Of a stretch of 64,000 nucleotides of DNA, positions 29,726-37,671 are shown one piece after another; the first letter of the stretch is position 1, and each line of letters starts with the position of its first letter. The position numbers were made by a program, and so were the translations under genes. The stretch lies in the NCBI RefSeq assembly GCF_014203235.1, contig NZ_JACHIN010000010.1, positions 1 through 64,000 of the forward strand, written 5' to 3'. A model generated the notes under the pieces. That model was not told the origin of the DNA and made no database searches. It worked only from the letters and a program-made list of their open reading frames with translations. The DNA comes from Nonomuraea endophytica. GTDB taxonomy: Bacteria > Actinomycetota > Actinomycetes > Streptosporangiales > Streptosporangiaceae.

Positions 29726-30838
29726 GTGGCGCGGTGGGGGGCGAAATTCGACGTCGATTGCCCGGGTTGCGGACGGCAGACTCTGGCTCGTGAAGCGGAC
29801 GCGCCGCACCGGGTTTTTCTCCCGTCCGAATTACGGCCTTTCGTACTGGCCGCTTGCCAGAGTTGCCGCCAGGTGATGCTGCTGCTGTCCGGGGAGCCGG
29901 CGCCGGACGCCGACCCCGATGACCTGCCCGCCCGCCCCGCCGAGGTGCTGTGGCCATCGCGTGGGCGGGAGATCGGCGAGCAGGTTCCGGTCCTCGTGCG
30001 GGCCGAGCTCACCCAGGCCAGGGCGGGCCTGCGCGCGGGCTCGGCGGCCGCTGCGGTGCTGCACGTGCGGCGCCTGCTGGAGGCGGTCTGCGCCGACCAC
30101 GGCATCACCGGCCGCACGCTCTTCCACGCCCTGCGCGAGCTCCGGTCGGCCGGCCGGATCGACGGCTGGCTGCTGAGCTGGGCCGAGGAACTGCGCGAAC
30201 TCGGCAACGAAGCCGCCCACCTCGGCACCGCCCCGCTCACCCGCCAGGAGGCCGCCGACGCGGTGGAACTCGCCGAAGCCTTCATTGACTATTTATATGT
30301 ATTTTCCCCGAAATATCGTGACTTTCAGGTACGGCGAGCGCGGCCCGCCAGGAAAAGCCGTTCCACCCCCATCGAGACCACGGCCATGCGCATTCTCCGC
30401 AAAACGCGTACGCCTTTCGCCGTCCACCCCTATCCGCACGACCCCGCCCACACCAAGTCCCGCGCCGCCGTGGCGCTGGCACTCGGCGTCCCGCCGCCCC
30501 GCATGCTCAAGGCCGTCGTCCTCTACCTGGGCCACCACGCCGTCCTGGCCATCGCCGCCATCGAGGGCCGCATCGACGAGAACGCCCTGGCCGCCGCGTT
30601 CGGCGCCGGCGCCGCCAGGGTCGCCACGCGGGCCGACGTCGAACGCATCGGCGAGGCGATCGCGGCCGACGTCCTGAGCCCGGTGGCGCTGCCGTACCTG
30701 CCGTCGGTGCTCGACGCGGGCGCGGCCGGGCAGGACAGCGTCTACATCCCCAGCGGGCGGCACGGGCTCGAGCTGGAGCTCGCGCCCCAGGACCTGATCC
30801 GGGTGACCTCCGCCCGGACCGCCTCGATCGTGAAATGA
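29726..30838 (+). CDS. DUF4145 domain fused to YbaK/EbsC aminoacyl-tRNA deacylase-like domain
   Basis: Protein of 370 residues. The N-terminus has a zinc ribbon (CPGCG, then CQSCR). Residues about 60-200 match the DUF4145 pattern (VLHVRRLLEAVCADHGI, ELGNEAAHLGTAPLT). Residues about 220-370 are a complete YbaK/EbsC domain beginning MRILRKTRTPFAVHPY with the catalytic Lys in MLKAVVLY. The family normally encodes these as separate proteins; here the frame is continuous. The junction is AT-rich, with a TTA codon at 30293. ATG 30386 could start a separate YbaK protein but has no ribosome site. The YbaK part would clear mischarged tRNA; the role of DUF4145 is unknown. Confidence 0.75.
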   Translation: MARWGAKFDVDCPGCGRQTLAREADAPHRVFLPSELRPFVLAACQSCRQVMLLLSGEPAPDADPDDLPARPAEVLWPSRGREIGEQVPVLVRAELTQARAGLRAGSAAAAVLHVRRLLEAVCADHGITGRTLFHALRELRSAGRIDGWLLSWAEELRELGNEAAHLGTAPLTRQEAADAVELAEAFIDYLYVFSPKYRDFQVRRARPARKSRSTPIETTAMRILRKTRTPFAVHPYPHDPAHTKSRAAVALALGVPPPRMLKAVVLYLGHHAVLAIAAIEGRIDENALAAAFGAGAARVATRADVERIGEAIAADVLSPVALPYLPSVLDAGAAGQDSVYIPSGRHGLELELAPQDLIRVTSARTASIVK

Positions 30839-31200
30839 GAGCCATGACGGACATCACGCTGGAGGGGGAGGCCGACCTGCTGCACTCCCTGGAGGAGTGG
30901 CTGCGCGACGTGGACGCGCTGCGCGGGCGGGTCAGCCTGCGTACGGCGCCGCCGGGGCCTGGCCGGATGGGTTCCGGGCCGCCGGAACTGCTGGTGGCGG
31001 TGGAGGCCGAGACTCAGGCGGAGGCGCTGGGCCGTACCGTGGAGATGTGGCTGCGGGTGCGCGGGCGGGGGGTCACGCTGAAGCTGCGGGTGGGGCAGCA
31101 GGTGACCGAGCTCGACCTGCGGGGTGACGTGGACGTCGACCGGCTCGCCCGCCAGGTGGACGCCCTGCTACGCGACGCCCTCCACACCGCCGGCCCCTGA
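30835..31200 (+). CDS. EACC1-like protein (effector-associated constant component)
   Basis: Small protein of 121 residues. It shows the pattern I know from EACC1: EADLLHSLEEWLRDVDALRG, RVSLRTAPPGPGRMG, then a hydrophobic strand and helix (LLVAVEAETQAEALG, EMWLRVRGRGVTLKL). EACC1 is described as the constant partner of variable effector proteins in bacterial conflict systems. ATG 30835 overlaps the stop of the DUF4145-YbaK gene by four bases; ATG 30844 is an alternative start. Coupling to that gene makes the fusion protein the candidate effector partner, which is inference. Confidence 0.65.
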   Translation: MRAMTDITLEGEADLLHSLEEWLRDVDALRGRVSLRTAPPGPGRMGSGPPELLVAVEAETQAEALGRTVEMWLRVRGRGVTLKLRVGQQVTELDLRGDVDVDRLARQVDALLRDALHTAGP

Positions 31201-31336
31201 CCCCGACACGCCACCCTGAACAAGCGCGCTCTACGCCCGAACAGGCCCTCACACGCACGGTCAGATGGAAAATCCGGACGGGTGGCCAGAGGGTGAAGGC
31301 CTGCGATGGGTGGTCAGGAGGCCGGAAGGGCGAGGG

Positions 31337-31831
31337 TCAGGGGGCGAAGGCTTGGACGCCGCGGAGGAGGCGGACGGCGGCCTCCATGCCGCTGGCCGCC
31401 TCCAGCGCCCGTCCGGCGGCCGTGGCGAAGCGGCCGAGCAGGTGGGTGTCGAAGTCGTCGAAGTCCCGTCCGGCGATCCACAGGAACGCCTGCTCCCTCG
31501 TGGCCAGCGGCACCGGCACCGCCAGGAACCCCGGCTCGCCCACCGGCGCGTCACGGGCCAGCAGCACGGGCCGGTGGCAGACGGCCAGCTCCTTCAGCAC
31601 CCCGGACTCGGCCAGCCAGGCCCGCACGCGCAGCGGGTCGCCCGGCGGGCCGTGCAGGGCGACGGACCGGGCCAGTTCCTGGAGCGGATCCACCTGGACG
31701 AACCCGGCGTACCCGGCGGCCGTCACGACCGCCGCCGACCGGGCCAGGCGATCGATGAGCGCCCCCACGTCCACGCGGGAGAAGTCCTGGATGAGATCGT
31801 GCACAGCGACGTCGGTGCGGCTGATTCTCAT
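31337..31831 (-). CDS. GAF-domain-like protein
   Basis: Cytoplasmic protein of 164 residues. The second half resembles a GAF sensor domain (GEPGFLAVPVPLATREQAFL, then DDFDTHLLGRFATAAGRALE). The first half, with VVTAAGYAGFVQVDPLQELA, is compatible with the same fold. There is no attached output domain. It would sense a small molecule or redox state as a single-domain protein. Convergent with the EACC1-like gene, 136 bp apart. Confidence 0.6.
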   Translation of the reverse strand: MRISRTDVAVHDLIQDFSRVDVGALIDRLARSAAVVTAAGYAGFVQVDPLQELARSVALHGPPGDPLRVRAWLAESGVLKELAVCHRPVLLARDAPVGEPGFLAVPVPLATREQAFLWIAGRDFDDFDTHLLGRFATAAGRALEAASGMEAAVRLLRGVQAFAP

Positions 31832-31921
31832 GGAAGTCCCAACGGCCGGCGGTGCCTGATGGGTCGGTGGTTTCGACTATTACCTCCCAAATCCACCGTT
31901 GGCCAGACCTTCAACCGGTAA

Positions 31922-33028
31922 TCAGGATTTTTCCCCCAGTTTGGGATGCAGCAGCAGCCACTCCACATCGTCCGACCAGCTCCCGTCGACGCGGGGGAGG
32001 AGCTGCCGGTGCACGTACTCGCGGGTGAAGCCGGCCCGCTCCAGCACCCGGTGGGAGGCGGTGTTGTCCACGACGGTGCCGGCCGTCAGGCGGCGCAGCG
32101 GAGTGGCCTCGAACGCCCACTCCACCAGCAGCGCCAGCGCCCGGCTCATGAAGCCCCGGCCGCGGAAGTCCGGCAGCAGCGAGTAGCCGACCATGGCCTG
32201 GTGGAGCAGCTGGGTCACGTTCACCAGCTGCGCGTGCCCGGCGAAGGCGCCGGTGGCCGCGTCCTCGATCGCCACCTCCACCCGCTGGCCCGACATCCAC
32301 CAGAAGCCCGTGTAGCGGCAGCGCCGCACGTAGTCGGACAGCGGGCCGGGAGGCGCCATCGAGTACGAGCGCACGACCGGGTCGTTCATCATGGCCAGGA
32401 AGCCCTCGGCGTGCCGCTCGCCGATCGGCGACAGCCGTACCACGCCGTCGGTGAGGTGACCGCCGGGGAAGAAGGGAAAGTACGGCTCCGCCGTCTCGAC
32501 CGGCTCGCCCGCCACCCTGCCGAACGTCACCTGGTCGTTCCTGCTGCCGTCGCGCAGCCGCTTGCCGTCGCGCCTGATGCCCTCCTGCCGGAACCCGGCC
32601 TTGTAGGCGGCGCGCAGGCTGGCGAGGTTGGTCACCTCGGCTTCAAGCTCGACGCGGGCGGCCCCGTGGTCGAGCGCCCAGTCGGCCAGCGCCCTGGCGA
32701 CCGTGCTGGCCACGCCGGTGCCGCGGGCGTGCGGCGCGACCAGGTAGCCGACCGAGGTGGTGCCATAGCGGTCGATCGGCTGCAGTCCGACCGAGCCCAC
32801 GAAACGGCCCTCACGGGTGATCGCGAACTCCGCACCGCCCTTCGCCCACTTCTCCTCGGCCACGCGCAGGTAGCCGCGGGCGTCCTCGGCCGTGTAGGGC
32901 GAGGGGAGGAACGGCAGGAAACGGGCCGTCACCGGGTCGTCACAGGCCTCCACGACAGCCTCGGTGTCGGCGGCGGTGGGGGGCCGCAGCAGCAGCGGCC
33001 CGGCGGAGATCACATCGCGCGGGAACAT
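31922..33028 (-). CDS. Tandem GNAT acetyltransferase (RimJ/RimL type, two domains)
   Basis: Cytoplasmic protein of 368 residues with two GNAT domains in a row. Domain 1 (about 8-170) has VGYLVAPHARGTGVASTVAR and domain 2 (about 190-360) has VGYSLLPDFRGRGFMSRAL, each the acetyl-CoA binding loop. Both are the RimJ/RimL-like branch that acetylates protein N-termini or small amines. The true substrate is unknown. A poly-purine run (GAAGGGGGG) abuts ATG 33028. Divergent from trmI across 55 bp. Confidence 0.87.
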   Translation of the reverse strand: MFPRDVISAGPLLLRPPTAADTEAVVEACDDPVTARFLPFLPSPYTAEDARGYLRVAEEKWAKGGAEFAITREGRFVGSVGLQPIDRYGTTSVGYLVAPHARGTGVASTVARALADWALDHGAARVELEAEVTNLASLRAAYKAGFRQEGIRRDGKRLRDGSRNDQVTFGRVAGEPVETAEPYFPFFPGGHLTDGVVRLSPIGERHAEGFLAMMNDPVVRSYSMAPPGPLSDYVRRCRYTGFWWMSGQRVEVAIEDAATGAFAGHAQLVNVTQLLHQAMVGYSLLPDFRGRGFMSRALALLVEWAFEATPLRRLTAGTVVDNTASHRVLERAGFTREYVHRQLLPRVDGSWSDDVEWLLLHPKLGEKS

Positions 33029-33068
33029 CCCCCCTTCATATCGCGCGTCTGGGACCAGTCGAAATCCC

Positions 33069-33083
33069 TATAACCTTGCCGCC
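33069..33083 (+). promoter_or_regulatory. -10 element of trmI
   Basis: TATAAC at 33069-33074, nine bases before ATG 33084, with no Shine-Dalgarno sequence. This fits a leaderless or near-leaderless transcript. Confidence 0.4.
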
Positions 33084-33932
33084 ATGGGTTTCCGCAGGCA
33101 TGGGCCTTTCCAGGCGGGGGATCAGGTGCAGCTCACCGACCCCAAGAACAAGCGCCACACGATCACGCTCAAGGAGGACGGCGTCTTCCACACCCACAAG
33201 GGCGCCATCCCCCACGGCGAGCTGATCGGCCAGCCCGAGGGCTCGGTGGTGCGTTCTTCCGGCGGCACCCAGTACCTCGCCTTCCGGCACCTGCTGCAGG
33301 ACTACACGCTGGCGATGCCGCGCGGCGCCGCCGTGATCTACCCGAAGGACGCCTCGATGATCGTCGGCATGGCCGACGTCTTCCCGGGCGCGCGGGTGAT
33401 CGAGGCGGGGGTCGGCTCCGGCGCCCTGACCTGCTTCCTGCTGCGGGCCGTCGGCCCTGAGGGACACGTCACGTCGTACGAGCGCCGCCAGGAGTTCGCC
33501 GACGTCGCCCGCAAGAACGTCGAGAAGTTCTACGGCGGCGAGACCGACACCTGGCGGCTGGTCGTCGGTGACCTCAACGAGAGCATCGACGAGATCGACG
33601 TCGACCGGGTCGTCCTCGACATGCTGGCCCCGTGGGAGTGCGTGGACGCCGCCGCCAAGGCCCTCACCCCGGGTGGGGTCATCTGCTGTTACGTCGCCAC
33701 GACGACCCAGATGTCCAAGACGGTGGAGACGATTCGGGATCACGGGAGTTTCACCGAGCCCCATGCGTGGGAGACCCTCCTTCGCGACTGGCATGTCGAG
33801 GGCTTGGCCGTAAGGCCTGATCATCGGATGATCGGCCACACCGGGTTCCTCGTCACCGCCCGCCGCATGGCCGACGGCGTCACACCGCCGCCGCGCCGCA
33901 GACGACCGAAGGGGACCACCGAAGAACTATGA
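33084..33932 (+). CDS. trmI: tRNA (adenine(58)-N1)-methyltransferase
   Basis: Cytoplasmic SAM-dependent enzyme of 282 residues that makes m1A58 in tRNA. The N-terminal part is GPFQAGDQVQLTDPKNKRH and the SAM motif is VIEAGVGSGALTCFLL. VVLDMLAPWE is the catalytic-domain Asp motif, and the C-terminal region is RDWHVEGLAVRPDHRMIGHT. Length matches the family. Start ATG 33084 is where the family begins; an upstream frame is excluded. Gene order trmI-arc is the usual actinomycete arrangement. Confidence 0.94.
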   Translation: MGFRRHGPFQAGDQVQLTDPKNKRHTITLKEDGVFHTHKGAIPHGELIGQPEGSVVRSSGGTQYLAFRHLLQDYTLAMPRGAAVIYPKDASMIVGMADVFPGARVIEAGVGSGALTCFLLRAVGPEGHVTSYERRQEFADVARKNVEKFYGGETDTWRLVVGDLNESIDEIDVDRVVLDMLAPWECVDAAAKALTPGGVICCYVATTTQMSKTVETIRDHGSFTEPHAWETLLRDWHVEGLAVRPDHRMIGHTGFLVTARRMADGVTPPPRRRRPKGTTEEL

Positions 33933-34136
33933 CAATTTGGCCACGAGGGTGCGTTGGTGCGTGACACGGGAACATCTCGCCGTGTTCATATGCTGGCAGG
34001 ATTAAACGCACCATTGGGGATTATTCACCGAATACCGAATGTCACTCTACGAACACTGCCCGGCCAGGTTACGGAGGGGCCCGAGATAGGTAAGGTCCTT
34101 AGTAGTCGCCCTCGACTGGGAAGGAGGTGACGGGGC

Positions 34137-35900
34137 GTGGCAGCTCGCGATGATGCTGAGGCTCGAGCCGCGCAGCGCGAACGGGAGGTCGCTGATCTCA
34201 CAACACAGGTCTCCTTCCTCCAAGAGGAGATCACCGCGCTGAGGCGGAAGCTGGCCGAGTCACCCCGTCAGGCCAGGGTCCTAGAAGAACGTCTCCATGA
34301 GGTCCAGGCGAATCTGGCGGCGGTGACCGGCCAGAACGAACGCCTGGTGGCAACCCTCAAGGAGGCCAGGGACCAGATCGTCGCCCTCAAGGAAGAGGTG
34401 GACCGGCTGGCACAACCGCCATCCGGGTTCGGCACCTTCCTGGAGGCCAGAGAAGACGGCACGATCGAGGTGTTCACCGGAGGGCGCAAGCTCCGCGTGA
34501 ACGTCAGTCCGGCCGTCGACGTCGACTCGCTCCGGCGTGGCCAGGAGGTCATGCTCAACGAGGCGCTCAACGTGGTCGAGGCACTCGGCTACGAAGAGGT
34601 CGGCGAGATCGTGATGCTCAAGGAACTACTCGACAACGGCAAGCGCGCCCTGGTCATCTCGCACGCCGACGAGGAACGCGTCGTGCGCCTGGCCGAGTCG
34701 CTGGTCGACCAGCCCATCAGGGCCGGCGACTCGCTGCTGCTCGAGCCGCGCTCCGGCTACGTCTACGAGCGCATTCCCAAGTCCGAAGTCGAAGAGCTGG
34801 TGCTCGAAGAGGTCCCCGACATCTCCTACGAGGAGATCGGCGGCCTCATGCGGCAGATCGAGCAGATCAGGGACGCCATCGAGCTGCCCTACCTGCACGC
34901 CGACCTCTTCCGCGAGCACAAGCTCAGGCCCCCGAAGGGCGTGCTGCTGTACGGCCCGCCCGGCTGCGGCAAGACGCTCATCGCCAAGGCGGTCGCCAAC
35001 TCGCTGGCCAAGCAGGTCGCCGAGAAGACCGGCCAGGAAGGCAAGAGCTTCTTCCTCAACATCAAGGGCCCGGAGCTGCTCAACAAGTACGTCGGTGAGA
35101 CCGAGCGGCACATCCGCCTGGTCTTCCAGCGGGCGCGTGAGAAGGCCTCAGAGGGCACCCCGGTGATCGTGTTCTTCGACGAGATGGACTCGATCTTCCG
35201 CACCCGAGGCTCTGGCGTCAGCTCCGACGTCGAGAACACCATCGTGCCCCAGCTGCTGTCGGAGATCGACGGCGTCGAGGGCCTGGAGAACGTCATCGTC
35301 ATCGGCGCCTCCAACCGCGAGGACATGATCGACCCGGCGATCCTGCGGCCCGGCCGCCTGGACGTCAAGATCAAGATCGAGCGGCCGGACGCCGAGGCGG
35401 CGAAGGACATCTTCTCCAAGTACCTCGTCACCGGACTTCCCCTGCACCCGGAGGACCTCAGCGAGCACGGCGAGTCGCGCGAGGGCACCATCGCGGGCAT
35501 GATCCAGAGCGTCGTGGAGCGCATGTACACCGAGAGCGAGGAGAACCGCTTCCTCGAGGTGACCTACGCCAACGGCGACAAGGAAGTCCTGTACTTCAAG
35601 GACTTCAACTCCGGCGCGATGATCCAGAACATCGTCGACCGGGGCAAGAAGATGGCGATCAAGCAGTTCCTGGAGACGGGGCAGAAGGGCCTGCGGGTGC
35701 AGCACCTGCTGGCGGCCTGCGTCGATGAGTTCTCCGAGAACGAGGACCTGCCCAACACCACCAACCCGGACGACTGGGCGCGGATCTCCGGAAAGAAGGG
35801 CGAGCGGATCGTTTACATCCGCACCCTGGTCTCCGGCAAGCAGGGATCCGAGGCCGGCCGTTCCATCGACACCGTCGCCAACACGGGCCAGTACCTGTAA
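34137..35900 (+). CDS. arc: Proteasome-associated AAA+ ATPase (ARC/Mpa)
   Basis: Hexameric unfoldase of 587 residues that feeds pupylated proteins to the 20S core. An N-terminal coiled coil (residues about 5-90) binds Pup. The OB domains follow, then the AAA+ domain with Walker A GPPGCGKT at 273-280, Walker B VIVFFDEMDS, and IGASNREDMIDPAILRPGRL. The protein ends GQYL, with the penultimate Tyr that docks into the core particle. GTG 34137 is preceded by AAGGAGGTGA, one of the strongest ribosome sites in the window. dop lies 9.6 kb away rather than nearby. Confidence 0.97.
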   Translation: MAARDDAEARAAQREREVADLTTQVSFLQEEITALRRKLAESPRQARVLEERLHEVQANLAAVTGQNERLVATLKEARDQIVALKEEVDRLAQPPSGFGTFLEAREDGTIEVFTGGRKLRVNVSPAVDVDSLRRGQEVMLNEALNVVEALGYEEVGEIVMLKELLDNGKRALVISHADEERVVRLAESLVDQPIRAGDSLLLEPRSGYVYERIPKSEVEELVLEEVPDISYEEIGGLMRQIEQIRDAIELPYLHADLFREHKLRPPKGVLLYGPPGCGKTLIAKAVANSLAKQVAEKTGQEGKSFFLNIKGPELLNKYVGETERHIRLVFQRAREKASEGTPVIVFFDEMDSIFRTRGSGVSSDVENTIVPQLLSEIDGVEGLENVIVIGASNREDMIDPAILRPGRLDVKIKIERPDAEAAKDIFSKYLVTGLPLHPEDLSEHGESREGTIAGMIQSVVERMYTESEENRFLEVTYANGDKEVLYFKDFNSGAMIQNIVDRGKKMAIKQFLETGQKGLRVQHLLAACVDEFSENEDLPNTTNPDDWARISGKKGERIVYIRTLVSGKQGSEAGRSIDTVANTGQYL

Positions 35901-35917
35901 CGCCACGGACGTGAGGT

Positions 35918-35952
35918 GGCCGCGCGGATCTCCTCCGCGCGGCCCTTCCGTT
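35918..35952. terminator. Bidirectional terminator-like stem-loop after arc
   Basis: GGCCGCGCGGA (35918-35928) and TCCGCGCGGCC (35934-35944) form an 11-bp perfect stem with loop TCTCC, followed by CTTCCGTTT. It stands between convergent arc and the LysR gene. Confidence 0.7.
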
Positions 35953-35964
35953 TCTCCGGGGGCC

Positions 35965-36888
35965 TCAACGCAGTCCGGGGTCCAGCGAGTTGAGCAGTTG
36001 CGCGGCGGCGGTGCGCAGGTAGGCGATGAAGGAGCGGGCCGCCGGGTTCGGGTTGGTGGGGCGGCGGGCCACGCCGATGCGGCGGTAGAGGCGCTGGTTG
36101 ACGAGCCGGCACACCTGGACGCCGGTGACGCCCTGCAGGCCCAGGCTCGGCACCAGCGCCACGCCCAGCCCGGCGCGCACCAGGCCGATCGTCACCTCGT
36201 AGTGGTCGCTGCGGCAGCGCACCTGCGGGGTGAAGCCCTCCAGCGCGCTGGCCCGCTCCAGCGTCGAAACCGGATGCTCGGCGCCGAACGTCGTGATCCA
36301 GTGCTCGTCGGCCAGCTCCGCCAGCCGTACCCGGGGACGCTGGGCGGCCTGGTGCCCGGCGGGCACCACGAGCAGCTGCGGCTCGTCGAACAGGTGCAGG
36401 ACCTCCACCCCGTCCGGGCACTTCCACGGATCCAGCGCGTGCTCGAAGACCACGAGCACGTCGAGCGCGCCGCGCTCGAGATCGGGCAGCAGCTCGTACG
36501 GCTGGCCCTCCACCAGGTCGAGCCGCACGCTCGGATAGCGGGTGGCGAAGCGCGACAGGGCCAGCGGCAGCAGGCGGTACCCGGCCGAGGCGAAGAAGCC
36601 GATCCGCAGCTCGCCCGCGTCGACCCTGGCCTGGGCCAGCAGGTCCTTCTCGGCCGCCTCCAGGATGTCGACGACCTCCTGCGCCCGGTGGGCCAGCCGG
36701 CGGCCGGCCTCGGTCAGCCGCAGGCTCTGCGCGTTGCGCTCCACCAGGCCGACGCCCGCCTCCTCCTCCAGCTTGGCCAGCTGGTGGGAGACGGCCGACG
36801 GCGACAGCTTCAGGCCGCGCGCGGCCCCCGCGATGCTGCCGGTGCGGAACACCTCCAGCAGCACCCGGAGACGATGGCTGCCGAGCAT
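35965..36888 (-). CDS. LysR-family transcriptional regulator
   Basis: Regulator of 307 residues with the LysR N-terminal helix-turn-helix (RLRVLLEVFRTGSIAGAARG, AVSHQLAKLEEEAGV) and a substrate-binding C-terminal domain (LRIGFFASAGYRLLPLALSR). It is the last gene of the minus-strand amino-acid locus, 48 bp after the serine hydrolase gene. It is the obvious candidate to bind the ATC-N9-GAT palindrome at 41830-41860 in the divergent promoter region. Confidence 0.9.
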   Translation of the reverse strand: MLGSHRLRVLLEVFRTGSIAGAARGLKLSPSAVSHQLAKLEEEAGVGLVERNAQSLRLTEAGRRLAHRAQEVVDILEAAEKDLLAQARVDAGELRIGFFASAGYRLLPLALSRFATRYPSVRLDLVEGQPYELLPDLERGALDVLVVFEHALDPWKCPDGVEVLHLFDEPQLLVVPAGHQAAQRPRVRLAELADEHWITTFGAEHPVSTLERASALEGFTPQVRCRSDHYEVTIGLVRAGLGVALVPSLGLQGVTGVQVCRLVNQRLYRRIGVARRPTNPNPAARSFIAYLRTAAAQLLNSLDPGLR

Positions 36889-36936
36889 GCGGCCTCCTCT
36901 GTCGAACGGACGTGGGCCTACCCTAATCAGCCCAGG

Positions 36937-37671
36937 TCAGGCCGCGATGAGCAGGCCCGCCTGGCGTACGGCGGCGGCCAGGTCGTCCTCGCTGCCGGCC
37001 GGGCCGCAGGCGAGCACGGCGTAGGCCCGCTCGCCCATCAGCCCGACGTCGGCCCGCACGCCGTCGTCGGTGCCGGTCTTGTTGGCCAGCCACGCGCCCT
37101 CCGGGTCGTGCCGCACCAGCGCGGGCACGAGCGTGTGGTCGGTGTTGGCCAGCATCCACTCGCGCAGCTGCACCTGCCAGCCGTTGCTCCCGGCCACCAG
37201 CGCCGCCAGGCCGGCCAGCTCCGCCGCGGTCCCCACGGCGAACGTCGGCGGGTGCTCCGGGCCGCGCGGCTCGCGGATGCGGTCCAGCAGCCGCGTACGG
37301 GTCAGGCCGAGCGCCGCCCCGGCCGCGTTGACCCGGTCGAGGCCGACCGTGCGCAGGAGCGCGTTGGTGGCGGTGTTGTCGCTCACGGCCGCGGTCATCA
37401 GCGCCAGGTCCGCGACGCTCCACGTGCGCGCGCTCAGCCCCAGCAGCAGGCCTGAGCCGCCGCAATAGTCCTCCTCCTCCAGGCGCACGGGCAGGGCCGG
37501 GTCGAGGATGCCGCCGTCGATGCTCATCGCCACCTCGGCCAGCAGGAGAAGCTTGCCGACGCTGGCCAGGGGCAGCTCGGCGTCCTCGTTGACGCCGAAT
37601 CCGCCGCCGGGGCGGCGTACGGCCACCGCCAGCGTGCCGGGACAGGCCGCCGCGAGCTCGTCGAGCGTCAT
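36937..37671 (-). CDS. Serine hydrolase, class A beta-lactamase fold, cytoplasmic
   Basis: Protein of 244 residues with all three active-site motifs of the penicilloyl-serine transferase fold: SxxK as ASVGKLLLL, SDN as AVSDNTATNALL, and KTG as ANKTGTDDG. The usual omega-loop Glu of true class A beta-lactamases is not evident in REPRGPEHPPTFAVGTAAEL. There is also no signal peptide. A role as an intracellular D-amino-acid amidase or peptidase fits better than antibiotic resistance, but that is inference. ATG 37671 overlaps the deacylase stop. Confidence 0.8.
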   Translation of the reverse strand: MTLDELAAACPGTLAVAVRRPGGGFGVNEDAELPLASVGKLLLLAEVAMSIDGGILDPALPVRLEEEDYCGGSGLLLGLSARTWSVADLALMTAAVSDNTATNALLRTVGLDRVNAAGAALGLTRTRLLDRIREPRGPEHPPTFAVGTAAELAGLAALVAGSNGWQVQLREWMLANTDHTLVPALVRHDPEGAWLANKTGTDDGVRADVGLMGERAYAVLACGPAGSEDDLAAAVRQAGLLIAA

